Assembly (NCBI RefSeq): GCF_002844535.1
Contig: NZ_PJNH01000001.1
Location: 558,001 to 622,000 of the forward strand
Length of the DNA: 64,000 nt
Direction of reading: 5' to 3'
From: Halalkalibacillus sediminis
GTDB taxonomy: Bacteria > Bacillota > Bacilli > Bacillales > Alkalibacillaceae
Of the stretch, positions 55,341-63,671 are shown one piece after another. The position numbers and the translations under genes are program-made. Positions within the stretch are counted from its first letter, which is position 1. Each line of letters opens with the position of its first letter. Below the pieces are notes generated by a model. It was not told where the DNA came from. It searched no databases and saw nothing but the letters and a program-made list of their open reading frames with translations.

Positions 55341-55403
55341 CTCCCTTTTACTTCAATCATTGACTCTTATAATTACAGTAAGTTTAAAGTGTATTTGGCT
55401 TTT

Positions 55404-55439
55404 CTTGTTCAACTAATTGCCGCCATTAGTGCAACAACG
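55404..55439 (-). repeat. Cassette-type palindromic repeat R8
   Basis: CTTGTTCAACTAATTG, CCGCC, ATTAGTGCAACAACG; 3 bp after the stop of the DUF4272 pseudogene. Confidence 0.78.
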
Positions 55440-55442
55440 ATG

Positions 55443-56086
55443 TTATGTACTTAAAGCTATTTCATCCCATTCTTCTTCAGGTGTAATAACCCAGTCAAGT
55501 GCCTTTCTTCTTTCCATAATTGTACTTTCATCAAACTTACTGAAGTTTACCCCCCTTTAACCTAGTATCTACACAATACCAATGGACTCGATAATAAAAA
55601 TCAGCTTGTTGATAAATTTCCTTCTCGTTTAGTATTAAAGTTTTGGCTTTTAATGTAGTAAAATTCTGTGTTTTCCTTACGTCAGGAACCATTTGTATTA
55701 AATCATCGCCTACTGGTTCATCAACTTTAAAGTTCTTGTTTATACCTAGCACCCAAACTAAAGCCCAAAGGCTTTCCACGTACCATTTAATCTTCAAAAT
55801 CTCTTCTGAAGGTTACTTCTTCTTCATTCTTATCTAAAATACCCCTTTCAAACTCTGTGACATATGAATATATACCCTGTTCTACAATCCATTCACTAAC
55901 AACGGATGTTGGAGCTTGATGTGCGATATACACCATACCAGCCATTATAGTTCCTCTTTTAATAATTTCATCGTTACTTCGTACACCCCGGTATTCAAGT
56001 ATAGGTAAGTATTGGTTAATATTTGCTCCATATTTTTTAATTCTTTCTTCTGACCTTTTCTTTATTTGGTTAAATTGGAGTTCCAC
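55443..56086 (-). pseudogene. DUF4272 gene broken by two frameshifts
   Basis: Three successive minus-strand frames together give one DUF4272 protein: SEERIKKYGANINQYLPI from a GTG start at 56086 (AAGGGGG upstream), then after a shift near 55793 ILKIKWYVESLWALVWVLG, then after a shift at the run of six G (about 55550-55556) FDESTIMERRKALDWV and EEEWDEIALST to the stop at 55443. Removing one G restores the second junction and adding one base restores the first. Sequencing error, recent decay or slippage-based switching are all possible. Confidence 0.8.
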
Positions 56087-56110
56087 AAACTTCCCCCTTA
56101 ATAACATTTT

Positions 56111-56145
56111 CTTATTCAACTAAACTGCCCCGTTACTTTAAGTAC
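56111..56145 (-). repeat. Cassette-type palindromic repeat R9
   Basis: CTTATTCAACTAAACTGCCC then CGTTACTTTAAGTACA, about 25 bp upstream of the DUF4272 start. No gene follows on its far side before the CHY gene, so its own cassette gene may have been lost. Confidence 0.7.
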
Positions 56146-56332
56146 AATTGTTCACAAACTTTTATATTCTCAAATTTATTTTAACATAATTTTCTATTTA
56201 ACCTTGACGTAAAATAAAAATCACAATGGATTCTCACCTACTACAATATTTATTTCAGTCCTGTGAATAGGAATGTGATTTAGAGTGTGTTTATAATAGC
56301 TAAACTCTATAAAAACCTGATATTACAACAAA

Positions 56333-56365
56333 ATAAAAGACGTGAATTCAAATGCGAATTCACGT
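56333..56365 (-). terminator. Terminator of the CHY zinc-finger gene
   Basis: CGTGAATTC and GAATTCACG form a 9-bp stem followed on the minus strand by TCTTTTATTTTG. Confidence 0.8.
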
Positions 56366-56437
56366 GTGAAATAATATGTGTTTCCGTCTGTGTGCATCTC
56401 TGAACGGAACCCGATATTTTAGGACGCTTTTATTTTT

Positions 56438-56770
56438 TCAATCGATATTAAAATACAAATGATGATGCAACTGACAATTCGGGTTGAATGAGGTACCACA
56501 CTGATGACACTTCGTAGGATCTTTTAAATACGAACTGATAGTCAACTCTTCCCCGCAAGTTCCACATAATATGGCCTTTTCATTCAAATCTTCTTCATTC
56601 CACTTATCGATTGAATGGTCGGCTTCTTCTTCATGGCAATAGTAGCATGGATAGTAAGTATCGCAACATTTGAACCTGATTGCGATGATATCAAGTTCAC
56701 TATGATAATGAGCACATCTTGTATGTTGATCAATTATCTTACCTTTCACTTCAGTTCCTTTTACCTTCAT
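56438..56770 (-). CDS. CHY-type zinc finger protein
   Basis: The 110-residue protein has the CHY pattern: TRCAHYHSELDIIAIRFKCCDTYYPCYYCHEE, then LCGTCGEELTI and KCHQCGTSFNP, with about twelve Cys/His ligands for several zinc ions. Bacterial CHY proteins are of unknown function; eukaryotic relatives include Hot13 and the N-terminus of PIRH2. Compact cytosolic protein. Confidence 0.88.
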   Translation of the reverse strand: MKVKGTEVKGKIIDQHTRCAHYHSELDIIAIRFKCCDTYYPCYYCHEEEADHSIDKWNEEDLNEKAILCGTCGEELTISSYLKDPTKCHQCGTSFNPNCQLHHHLYFNID

Positions 56771-56878
56771 GTCATATCACCTCATATTCTTAACTATACA
56801 CGAACCATTCATTGCAAAAAACCTAATTTTTCTCAAGAGTGGCTATGGTAAAATAACTATGAGAAAAGAGGTGAATAA

Positions 56879-57793
56879 ATGGAGAATAATAAAATCAAAA
56901 AATGGAATAAGATTGGGTTATCCACCCTAACAATCTTGGGGATTTTATACATAGTGTTGAATTGGTTACCATTACATTCTGTCGAGGTTAAGCCTTTTTT
57001 CGATCAAGAGGATCCGTTAGTAATTGCTCATCAAGGAGGCGAGCATTTAGCGCCTTCGAGTACGATGGAAGCCTTTGAGAATGCAGTTGAATTAGGAGTT
57101 GATGTTCTAGAAACAGACCTCCATATTAGCAAAGATGGCTATTTAGTAGCTATCCATGACCCGACTGTTGATCGCACTACTGATAGTTCTGGTTTAGTGG
57201 CAGAGATGACATTAGATGAGTTGAAGTCATTAGACGCAGGTTATTATTTTAAGGATGAACAAGAACAATTCCCATTTAGGGACCAAGATGTTCAGCTGAT
57301 AACTGTGGAAGAATTATTTGAAGCATTTCCCGATATGAAATTTGAGTTCGAAATAAAAGATACAAACCCTTATGATCGTATGGAGGAAATTTCTGAACGA
57401 CTAGCATCGTTGATTACAGAACATCAAATGAAGGACCAAGTCTTAATAGCATCGTTCGACCAAGAAATATTAGATACCTTCAAAGAGTATGCACCTGGGG
57501 TGGCTTTAGTAGGTGGGCGCCAAGAAGTTACTAAATTCGTCGTTTTTCATAAGTTTTTTGTAAGGAATTTATACCGGCCCGATGTCGATGCAGTTCAAGT
57601 TCCTTTAGAGGAAAGTGGTTTTGACCTGACATCTGAAAATATAATAGATGGTGCTGATCGTATTGATCTTCAGCTGCATTATTGGACAATTAACGACCAG
57701 GATCAAATGAGAGACTTACTTGAAGCTGGTGCTGATGGAATATTGACGGACCGACCTGATCTTCTTTTAGAAGTAATAGAAGAATTAAAATAA
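56879..57793 (+). CDS. Glycerophosphodiester phosphodiesterase, membrane-anchored
   Basis: After one N-terminal transmembrane helix (about 12-30) comes a GDPD TIM barrel with VIAHQGGEHLAPSSTMEAF, DVLETDLHISKDGYLVAIHDPTVDRTT and the C-terminal ADGILTDRPDLL. The catalytic HxG/E-x-D/H set is intact; note HQGG where many have HRG. It releases glycerol-3-phosphate from glycerophosphodiesters or teichoic acid fragments outside the membrane. AAAGAGGTG precedes the ATG. 304 residues. Confidence 0.93.
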   Translation: MENNKIKKWNKIGLSTLTILGILYIVLNWLPLHSVEVKPFFDQEDPLVIAHQGGEHLAPSSTMEAFENAVELGVDVLETDLHISKDGYLVAIHDPTVDRTTDSSGLVAEMTLDELKSLDAGYYFKDEQEQFPFRDQDVQLITVEELFEAFPDMKFEFEIKDTNPYDRMEEISERLASLITEHQMKDQVLIASFDQEILDTFKEYAPGVALVGGRQEVTKFVVFHKFFVRNLYRPDVDAVQVPLEESGFDLTSENIIDGADRIDLQLHYWTINDQDQMRDLLEAGADGILTDRPDLLLEVIEELK

Positions 57794-57827
57794 GACACAG
57801 CCTCATCTTGGAAGCTGTGTCTTTTTG
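57794..57827. terminator. Bidirectional terminator
   Basis: GACACAGC and GCTGTGTC form an 8-bp stem followed by TTTTT; the complement also ends T-rich, serving the convergent PBP gene. Confidence 0.92.
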
Positions 57828-57831
57828 TGAC

Positions 57832-59883
57832 TTAATTGTTTTGTGACTCATAAAACTCTTTGACTAAATCCACGGTATGTGCACTTCCGCCGCGATCTTC
57901 AACTCCTTCAATCACCATTGAAAGAACGAATTCTGGATTCTCCTGATCATAGCTAACAAAAATTCCGTTTTGGACTCCTGAAGTGTCCTCAAAACTTGTT
58001 TTCAATTCCGCTGTACCTGTTTTACCTGCGATCGATCTTCCTTCTAAATTAACACCTGTAGCACTTCCATCAGTTACTACCTTCCTCAAATTATTTTGTA
58101 ATAAGGAAGCTTGATCTGCTGTAATCATTTCATCCATCCATACTTTTGACTCTTGGTCGAGTAAGAGTGTTGGACTCATAAGAACGCCGTCGTTTACTAT
58201 GCCACCATAGAGAGATGATAAATGAACAAAATTAATCAACATTTGTCCCTGACCGTATGAAGTGTCAGCTAATAAGACTTCATTATCCAACTCTCCATCA
58301 TTTGAAATCTGAGATGTCGTAACAGGGTATTCAAAAGGTAACGATTCTGAGAAGCCTAATTCAGTCATTTGTTCCTCAAAGGTATCTGCACCAATATCTA
58401 CTCCTAACATTGCAAAGTAAATGTTGTCTGAGTAAGTGATGGCACGTTCTAAATTGATTTCTGAATGGGGGTTACTGACTCTCGTTACTTCGTAATTCCC
58501 CCATGAATCGTTGTTTTGCCATTTATCAGATTCGATTGTTTTCATCTCATCCGGATCCAATTTACCGGTACGGAAACCAATTGTTGATGTAATCAATTTC
58601 ATTGCTGATCCTGGTGAATAAGTAGAAGAAAAACGATTGATCAAGGGGCTTCCTTCATCTTCTGAAATCTCTTGGTATCTCGAACTAGTCATTCCAAGCA
58701 CGAACTCATTAGGATCAAAAGCTGGAAAACTAAGTAAGGACATCACTTGACCGTTTGTAGGATTCAAAGAAACAGCTGTACCTCTTTCCTCTTGTACCAA
58801 GTTATAGAGACGTTCTTGTAACCCCATATCAATGGTGATTTGTATAGATTCACCAGAAGTAGAATCGTCTGCAACTACAGTTTCTTCAGCCCCATCAGGC
58901 TTTATCAAGAAAATTTCAGCGCCCTCTTCCCCTCTTAATTGGTCTTCGTAGAGTTGCTCTAGTCCTCTCTTACCAATAACATCGTCCGAATCATACCCTT
59001 CTCCTTCTAAATCTTCCAACTCTTCTTGTGAAACCGGGCCGACATAGCCAGTCAAATGACCCGCAACTTTACCGTAAGGATAGACCCGACCAACTGAGAC
59101 CTGTGAAGTAACCCCACTAATACTTGTGGCATCATCTACAACAGATTCATCTTCCAGCATGAGTTTTTTGATTGGTACGAAATAATGATCTTGAACCCAG
59201 CTTTGGTTGTACTTATTTTGAATGTATTCCTCTGAAACACCCAAAATTGAAGCTAATTCAGGCAATGTACTCTCATCGAAGTTTTCTAATACGACACCAA
59301 CTTCAAACACTTCCCCGTTAGTCGCTAGTAAGTTCCCATTTCTGTCTATAATTTCACCGCGTTGTGCTTCATTAATTCTGTACCTCACTTCATCTTCATC
59401 CTGTAGGTTAGGTAAAATGAATGAAGTATCCCATTCTAACTTCCATATCGCATCTTCTGGTGAAGGTTCCCCTCCATCTTCAGTACTTGGAAAGACTTTT
59501 TCCAAATCGATATGTTTTTGATAGTCAATTGGGCCTGCAAGAGTTTCAAATGAAATTTGGATTGGGATTTCATACGATTCCATCGTTTCTAACGTTTCTT
59601 GATCCAACTCTTCTCTATTATTAATAGAGATATCCAACTTATCTACTTCAAGGACTTCATAGAGGTGTTCATACCTTTCAACAAAATCCTCACGCGAAAA
59701 ATCGGATAATGTCCTATTTGTTAAATGATCTTCAAACATTGTCTCAAATTTTTGTTCTTCCCAAAGCGAAATATACTCTTCGGTTTTATCATATGGATTT
59801 GCAAACTCTGGTTCGTCCTCCTCCTCAGGAGAACAAGCAACAAACAATATTGAAATAAGAACCAATACTAAAATTTTCTTCAA
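57832..59883 (-). CDS. Class B penicillin-binding protein, MecA-N/PBP3 type lipoprotein
   Basis: The 683-residue transpeptidase has lipobox FVACS (Cys17), an NTF2-like MecA N-terminal domain (about 30-160), a dimerisation domain (EAQRGEIIDRNGNLLA) and the transpeptidase with Ser426 in SPGSAMK, SDN (TYSDNIYF) and KTGTAE. It cross-links peptidoglycan outside the membrane. B. subtilis PbpC and staphylococcal PBP2a share this architecture, so low beta-lactam affinity is conceivable but not shown. Confidence 0.94.
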   Translation of the reverse strand: MKKILVLVLISILFVACSPEEEDEPEFANPYDKTEEYISLWEEQKFETMFEDHLTNRTLSDFSREDFVERYEHLYEVLEVDKLDISINNREELDQETLETMESYEIPIQISFETLAGPIDYQKHIDLEKVFPSTEDGGEPSPEDAIWKLEWDTSFILPNLQDEDEVRYRINEAQRGEIIDRNGNLLATNGEVFEVGVVLENFDESTLPELASILGVSEEYIQNKYNQSWVQDHYFVPIKKLMLEDESVVDDATSISGVTSQVSVGRVYPYGKVAGHLTGYVGPVSQEELEDLEGEGYDSDDVIGKRGLEQLYEDQLRGEEGAEIFLIKPDGAEETVVADDSTSGESIQITIDMGLQERLYNLVQEERGTAVSLNPTNGQVMSLLSFPAFDPNEFVLGMTSSRYQEISEDEGSPLINRFSSTYSPGSAMKLITSTIGFRTGKLDPDEMKTIESDKWQNNDSWGNYEVTRVSNPHSEINLERAITYSDNIYFAMLGVDIGADTFEEQMTELGFSESLPFEYPVTTSQISNDGELDNEVLLADTSYGQGQMLINFVHLSSLYGGIVNDGVLMSPTLLLDQESKVWMDEMITADQASLLQNNLRKVVTDGSATGVNLEGRSIAGKTGTAELKTSFEDTSGVQNGIFVSYDQENPEFVLSMVIEGVEDRGGSAHTVDLVKEFYESQNN

Positions 59884-59902
59884 AAATATTCCCCCCTAGA
59901 GA

Positions 59903-61864
59903 TTAACCAGTTATATCCATTGTACTATATTTTCTCTTTAGATAAACAATGAAAAACACTAGCAATCCAATACCAACAACATTACTAATTACATGAGGGT
60001 AAATTAATAATAATCCTATTACGATAGAGGCAAGTCTTTCTTTACTACTAAATTCAACCTTATAATAACCGACTGCCCCGATACATAATGCGGTCAATCC
60101 GACAATAACTGTCAGTAATACCCATAGAATTGATAAAGGATTCGCTGGTTCTATGAATAATAATTCAGGATAAATAATGAACAGATAAGGAATTGTTAAT
60201 GCCGGTAGTACAATTTTTGACGCAAATATACTGGTCTGGGTCGGTGTCGCCCCTGAGATCCTCGCAGATGTATATGATGCAAGTGCAGCTGGGGACATGA
60301 TGTCTGAATATAAAGCAAAGTAGAAAACAAATAAGTGTGCTCCAATACTCGGTTCCCCAGTCAAAGTAATAATGGGAGCTGCCAAAGCAGCGACTAATAC
60401 GTATTTAGCTGCAGCGGGCATCCCCATACCTAAAATAATGGAAAGAACCATCGTAATGAACAAGGTGAGTAAAGTAAGATCTTGAGTAATAAAAGAAATA
60501 CCATTACTCAACTTGTTAGCTAAACCAGTTTGTACAGTAATACCTACGATGATGCCTACGACAGCAAGCGCAATTATTACAGTCAATGCGTTCCTAGCAC
60601 CGTCAATGCATGCAACGACCATTTCCTTTAAACCGAATGCACGATTATGATCGACCAAATCATTGATGAAACCAACTATTATAGTAGCAAAAATAGAAAT
60701 CATCATCACTTCTACTATAGGTTGTTCTAGTAAGAGTAGTATGAAAAATACTATTAAAGGTGCTAAAACATATGATTTTTTCAATAACTGCATAGAACCC
60801 ATTGCGTCATGTTCTCCAGTATCACTTACACCCATTTTTTTAACTTGGAGATGGATAATGATGAAGACACTTAAAAAGAATAACAAGGATGGGATCAGAC
60901 TTGCTTTGAATACTTCTGCCAGAGTCACCCCACCTATCCATTCAACAATTATGAATGCACTTGCCCCGAGGACAGGTGGCATGATTTGAGAACCCGTAGA
61001 AGCAGCAGCTTCCACAGAACTTGCAAATTCTCTTTTATAGCCTTTCTTAATCATTGACGGGATGGAATGAGATCCAGACTTAATTACATTGGAAGTAGAG
61101 CTCCAACTCAACGTACCCATGAACATACTTGATAAGATAGCAGATTTCGCTTCTCCTCCAGTAGTTCTACTTGTGATTGTATCTGCAAGACGAATGAAAT
61201 AATCGCCTACTCCAACTTTCAGAAGAAACGCAGTAAAAATAAAGAATAAAAATATATCGGTGGATGCCACCTTGATTGGTAATCCCAACATACCATCAGT
61301 TGTAAAAAACATGATCCTAATCAATGTATCGACATTGAGCCCACCATGGTGAAAAATACCCGGTAAGTAATCACCGATAATGGCATAGATCAAGAATGCC
61401 GTTACGACATAAACCATCGTCCACCCAAAAATTCTACGACTTGCTTCTATGACCAGCAGTACTGCAATGCCTCCGATTAACAAATCCAGAGACTCTAAAA
61501 ATATACCTTTACTGATCAACTCTTTATAATAAATCGCCCAATAAATTCCCACCACGACACTAAGGCCAGCTAATGCTATGTTTAAAAGCACTATGGAAGC
61601 TTTTAAAGAGAATTTTTGTTGATGATAAAATTTGACCGGTATCAATAAATAGATTAAAAAGAGAGCGAACCCTAAATGAAGAGAACGCTGTATGTGCGGT
61701 GGTGGCGGTAAAAATATGGTCGAATAAATTTGATACAATGTAAAAATTCCAAGAACAAATGCGATTAATAAACGTAAGGACCCTGTAGGCTTTTCAAATT
61801 CTGAATCATTAGCTTCTAACGGTTTTCTTGGAATGTGATGAGTATTATTTATCAATAAACTCAT
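59903..61864 (-). CDS. TRAP transporter permease, fused small and large subunits (TAXI type)
   Basis: The 653-residue protein has an N-terminal 4-helix DctQ-like part (to about 170) fused to a 12-helix DctM domain, with the signatures AAASTGSQIMPPVLGASAFIIVEW and LGMGMPAAAKYVLVAALAAP. TRAP permeases use ion gradients to import carboxylates or amino acids with an extracellular TAXI or DctP binding protein; none is encoded adjacent in this window. It lies 21 bp downstream of an SCP2-domain gene on the same strand. Confidence 0.93.
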   Translation of the reverse strand: MSLLINNTHHIPRKPLEANDSEFEKPTGSLRLLIAFVLGIFTLYQIYSTIFLPPPPHIQRSLHLGFALFLIYLLIPVKFYHQQKFSLKASIVLLNIALAGLSVVVGIYWAIYYKELISKGIFLESLDLLIGGIAVLLVIEASRRIFGWTMVYVVTAFLIYAIIGDYLPGIFHHGGLNVDTLIRIMFFTTDGMLGLPIKVASTDIFLFFIFTAFLLKVGVGDYFIRLADTITSRTTGGEAKSAILSSMFMGTLSWSSTSNVIKSGSHSIPSMIKKGYKREFASSVEAAASTGSQIMPPVLGASAFIIVEWIGGVTLAEVFKASLIPSLLFFLSVFIIIHLQVKKMGVSDTGEHDAMGSMQLLKKSYVLAPLIVFFILLLLEQPIVEVMMISIFATIIVGFINDLVDHNRAFGLKEMVVACIDGARNALTVIIALAVVGIIVGITVQTGLANKLSNGISFITQDLTLLTLFITMVLSIILGMGMPAAAKYVLVAALAAPIITLTGEPSIGAHLFVFYFALYSDIMSPAALASYTSARISGATPTQTSIFASKIVLPALTIPYLFIIYPELLFIEPANPLSILWVLLTVIVGLTALCIGAVGYYKVEFSSKERLASIVIGLLLIYPHVISNVVGIGLLVFFIVYLKRKYSTMDITG

Positions 61865-61885
61865 CCCCTTTTTGAAATTGTTTTC

Positions 61886-62215
61886 TTACTGTCTATATTC
61901 CTTTAAAATATTTTGGAGTTTAAGAGCAAGAGTTAAATCTCCATCAACTTTGATCTTACCCATCATAAAAGCTGAAGTAGCATTTAGTGTTCCATCAATC
62001 AGCTCTTCAAGGTGTTTACCCTTCAATCTCAATGTGCAATCAGTATTTTCAATTAATTCCTCCAAAAGTTCTACACGATTTTGTTCGAATTTAACACTAT
62101 AGTTTTCTTCTTGATCTTTAATTTCAAATCCATAAAACGCATTTAGACTTGATAAGTGTGTAGGATTTGAATTCATAGCTTCTACTAAACGTGTTAGTTT
62201 TTCATGAATGGACAT
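61886..62215 (-). CDS. SCP2 sterol-carrier domain protein
   Basis: The 109-residue protein matches the SCP2 fold: helical start, YSVKFEQNRVELLEELIENTDCTLRLKGKHLEELIDGTLNATSAFMMGKIKVDGDLTLALKL. The MxGK(I/L)K(V/I)xGD motif is diagnostic. SCP2 proteins bind hydrophobic ligands such as fatty acyl groups. Pairing with a TRAP permease suggests a lipid-like or acyl substrate (inference). AGGGGGAG precedes the ATG. Confidence 0.88.
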   Translation of the reverse strand: MSIHEKLTRLVEAMNSNPTHLSSLNAFYGFEIKDQEENYSVKFEQNRVELLEELIENTDCTLRLKGKHLEELIDGTLNATSAFMMGKIKVDGDLTLALKLQNILKEYRQ

Positions 62216-62279
62216 ATCTCTCCCCCTAAAAATAAATACTTATTCTAATATATCAAAAATCCTCTGCATTGTACGAAAT

Positions 62280-62305
62280 GTTTTCTTTAAAGAATTCAAG
62301 GGTAT
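62280..62305 (+). promoter_or_regulatory. Sigma-B-type promoter
   Basis: GTTTTC (62280-62285) and GGGTAT (62300-62305) are 14 bp apart, close to the sigma-B consensus GTTT..GGGTAT, 40 bp before the small stress-type membrane protein gene. Confidence 0.7.
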
Positions 62306-62345
62306 AATATTTTTATTATCAGTAATTTCAAGAGAGGTGATATCA

Positions 62346-62492
62346 ATGCTTTGGACGATTGTAGCCATTATATTAGTAATTTGGTTAATTGGGTTTTTAT
62401 TAGACGTTGCAGGAGGTCTAATTCACTTACTATTACTCATCGCTGGTATTGTATTTATCTTCCAATTAATTAGTGGTAAACGAAAACTTTAG
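62346..62492 (+). CDS. Lmo0937-family small membrane protein
   Basis: The 48-residue protein consists of MLWTIVAIILVIWLIGFLLD, VAGGLIHLLLLIAGIVFIF and a KRKL tail, which is the Lmo0937 pattern; the family is stress-associated in Listeria. The ATG at 62346 follows GAGAGGTG. A sigma-B-like promoter upstream supports general stress expression. The longer open frame from 62208 has no support. Confidence 0.85.
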   Translation: MLWTIVAIILVIWLIGFLLDVAGGLIHLLLLIAGIVFIFQLISGKRKL

Positions 62493-62497
62493 ATGAA

Positions 62498-62542
62498 AGG
62501 TCCCTAGTTCGCTGTAACGGGTTCAGTAACGGGAGAGAAAAC
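62498..62542. repeat. Left terminal inverted repeat of a 1.1-kb element
   Basis: Shares GTCCC, AACGGGTTCAGT and GGGAGAGAAAAC, in the same order and spacing, with the complement of 63540-63583. The 9-bp block AGTTCGCTG between the matches is inverted relative to the other end. Confidence 0.65.
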
Positions 62543-62557
62543 AATAAATAACACACT

Positions 62558-62600
62558 AAAAAGGAGTGCAATTCGCATAGCGTTTCGTACTCCTTTTTTT
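62558..62600 (+). terminator. Terminator downstream of the Lmo0937-type gene
   Basis: AAAAAGGAGT pairs with ACTCCTTTTT, with eight T residues after the stem. Confidence 0.85.
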
Positions 62601-62670
62601 ATTGATATAACAACATTTATCTGTTTTTAACACCCAGATTGACACAGTAATTAGCAACCCTTTTAACAGA

Positions 62671-62690
62671 TGTACATAAATTTATGTACA
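62671..62690. promoter_or_regulatory. TGTACATAAA-type perfect palindrome
   Basis: The 20-bp sequence TGTACATAAATTTATGTACA is a perfect palindrome, followed by a further TGTACATTTA at 62692-62701. The half-site is like that in front of satD (47567-47621). Possible operator for the 62943 gene. Confidence 0.5.
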
Positions 62691-62830
62691 GTGTACATTT
62701 AAGGTGTGAAAACAAGTGTTAAAAGCTATGTTAATTCAAATATGATATGGGATGCCAATAATGAGTTGTTCTATTTTTTTGGAAAGGTTTTCTGAAATTT
62801 CATGTTAAAATATAGATAGAAAAACAGAAT

Positions 62831-62867
62831 GTGCTTATTCAACTAACGAAGCAGTTTAGTTCAACAG
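62831..62867 (+). repeat. Cassette-type palindromic repeat R10
   Basis: GTGCTTATTCAACTAACG then AAGCAGTTTAGTTCAACAG, 76 bp upstream of the 62943 gene and oriented along it. Confidence 0.72.
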
Positions 62868-62942
62868 CAATATTTTGAAACTAATAAAGTTTTAACTCGT
62901 CTAATTCGATAAACAGATTTAAATTATGGAGGGGGTAAAATT

Positions 62943-63350
62943 GTGAGGGGATATTTAATACTCGTATTTATAATACTTTTACCAATGTTAATTGCCTGTC
63001 AACAAGTGAGAGAAGGAGATGTCACGGTCAATCAAGGTGGAGAAATAAGCAATTTAAATGAATTTAATAACTTCATTGAAAATGTTGAAAATGAAGATAA
63101 AGACACAGTACGCATAGTAAGATATACTACTGAAGGGGACCCTATATTCCTTACTTTAGAGTATAACGGAGAAGATATTAAATACACTTATGATAATTCA
63201 CAAGATGAATATGCAGGTTCTGATAAAGGAGAAAAAAGCACAACTTGTGCAAATCTTGAAAGTAGCAACACTGAAGATGGAATTGAGTACCATTTAAGCG
63301 ACTGCTCCTCTGATTTTGGAAATTACTTTAACTTTAAAATCCCAAAATAA
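62943..63350 (+). CDS. DUF4362-family lipoprotein
   Basis: The 135-residue product has a signal peptide with lipobox LIACQ (Cys19), then GDVTVNQGGEISNLNEFNNFIENVEN, IVRYTTEGDPIF and YTYDNSQDEYA, the DUF4362 pattern. It has a GTG start with GGAGGGGG upstream. Function unknown. Flanked by cassette-type repeats R10 and R11 and inside a larger segment with inverted ends, so it is probably mobile cargo. Confidence 0.8.
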   Translation: MRGYLILVFIILLPMLIACQQVREGDVTVNQGGEISNLNEFNNFIENVENEDKDTVRIVRYTTEGDPIFLTLEYNGEDIKYTYDNSQDEYAGSDKGEKSTTCANLESSNTEDGIEYHLSDCSSDFGNYFNFKIPK

Positions 63351-63376
63351 ATTTCTCGCTATATTAAAAACAAAAA

Positions 63377-63413
63377 GTGTTTACTCCACTAACGGGTGCT
63401 TTAGTTGAAGAAG
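63377..63413 (+). repeat. Cassette-type palindromic repeat R11
   Basis: GTGTTTACTCCACTAACG, GGTGC, TTTAGTTGAAGAAGG; 26 bp after the DUF4362 stop and before a terminator. Confidence 0.78.
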
Positions 63414-63434
63414 GAAATTAAATATCACGTTAAA

Positions 63435-63464
63435 AAAACGCTCAGAATATTTTCTGAGCGTTTT
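63435..63464 (+). terminator. Terminator of the DUF4362 gene
   Basis: AAAACGCTCAGAA pairs perfectly with TTCTGAGCGTTTT across a 4-nt loop. Confidence 0.88.
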
Positions 63465-63539
63465 AGTTTGCTATTTATAATGCGAAATGGGGTGCGAAAT
63501 GTACACAAATTATTGTGTTATTTCTAATGTTATTAGCAG

Positions 63540-63583
63540 TTTTCTCTCCCAAAACTGAACCCGTTAAGTTCGCTGGGGACTCT
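63540..63583. repeat. Right terminal inverted repeat of a 1.1-kb element
   Basis: The complement carries GTCCC, AACGGGTTCAGT and GGGAGAGAAAAC as in 62498-62542. No transposase lies between the two ends. Confidence 0.65.
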
Positions 63584-63671
63584 TTTTAATTTGAGTGCTC
63601 TTTCATTTATTATTGATAGAAAGATTGATATAATACGATTTCAATCTTATACATATAAAGAGGTGTATCCC

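Noticed and set aside
55443-56086. Programmed ribosomal frameshifting in the DUF4272 gene
   Set aside because: Two shifts would be needed, no slippery heptamer with a following pseudoknot was seen, and one site is a plain G-run; error, decay or slippage is simpler.
63470-63540. TGCGAAATG direct repeats as an attachment site
   Set aside because: Two short AT-rich copies only, no integrase nearby and no matching second att site in the window.
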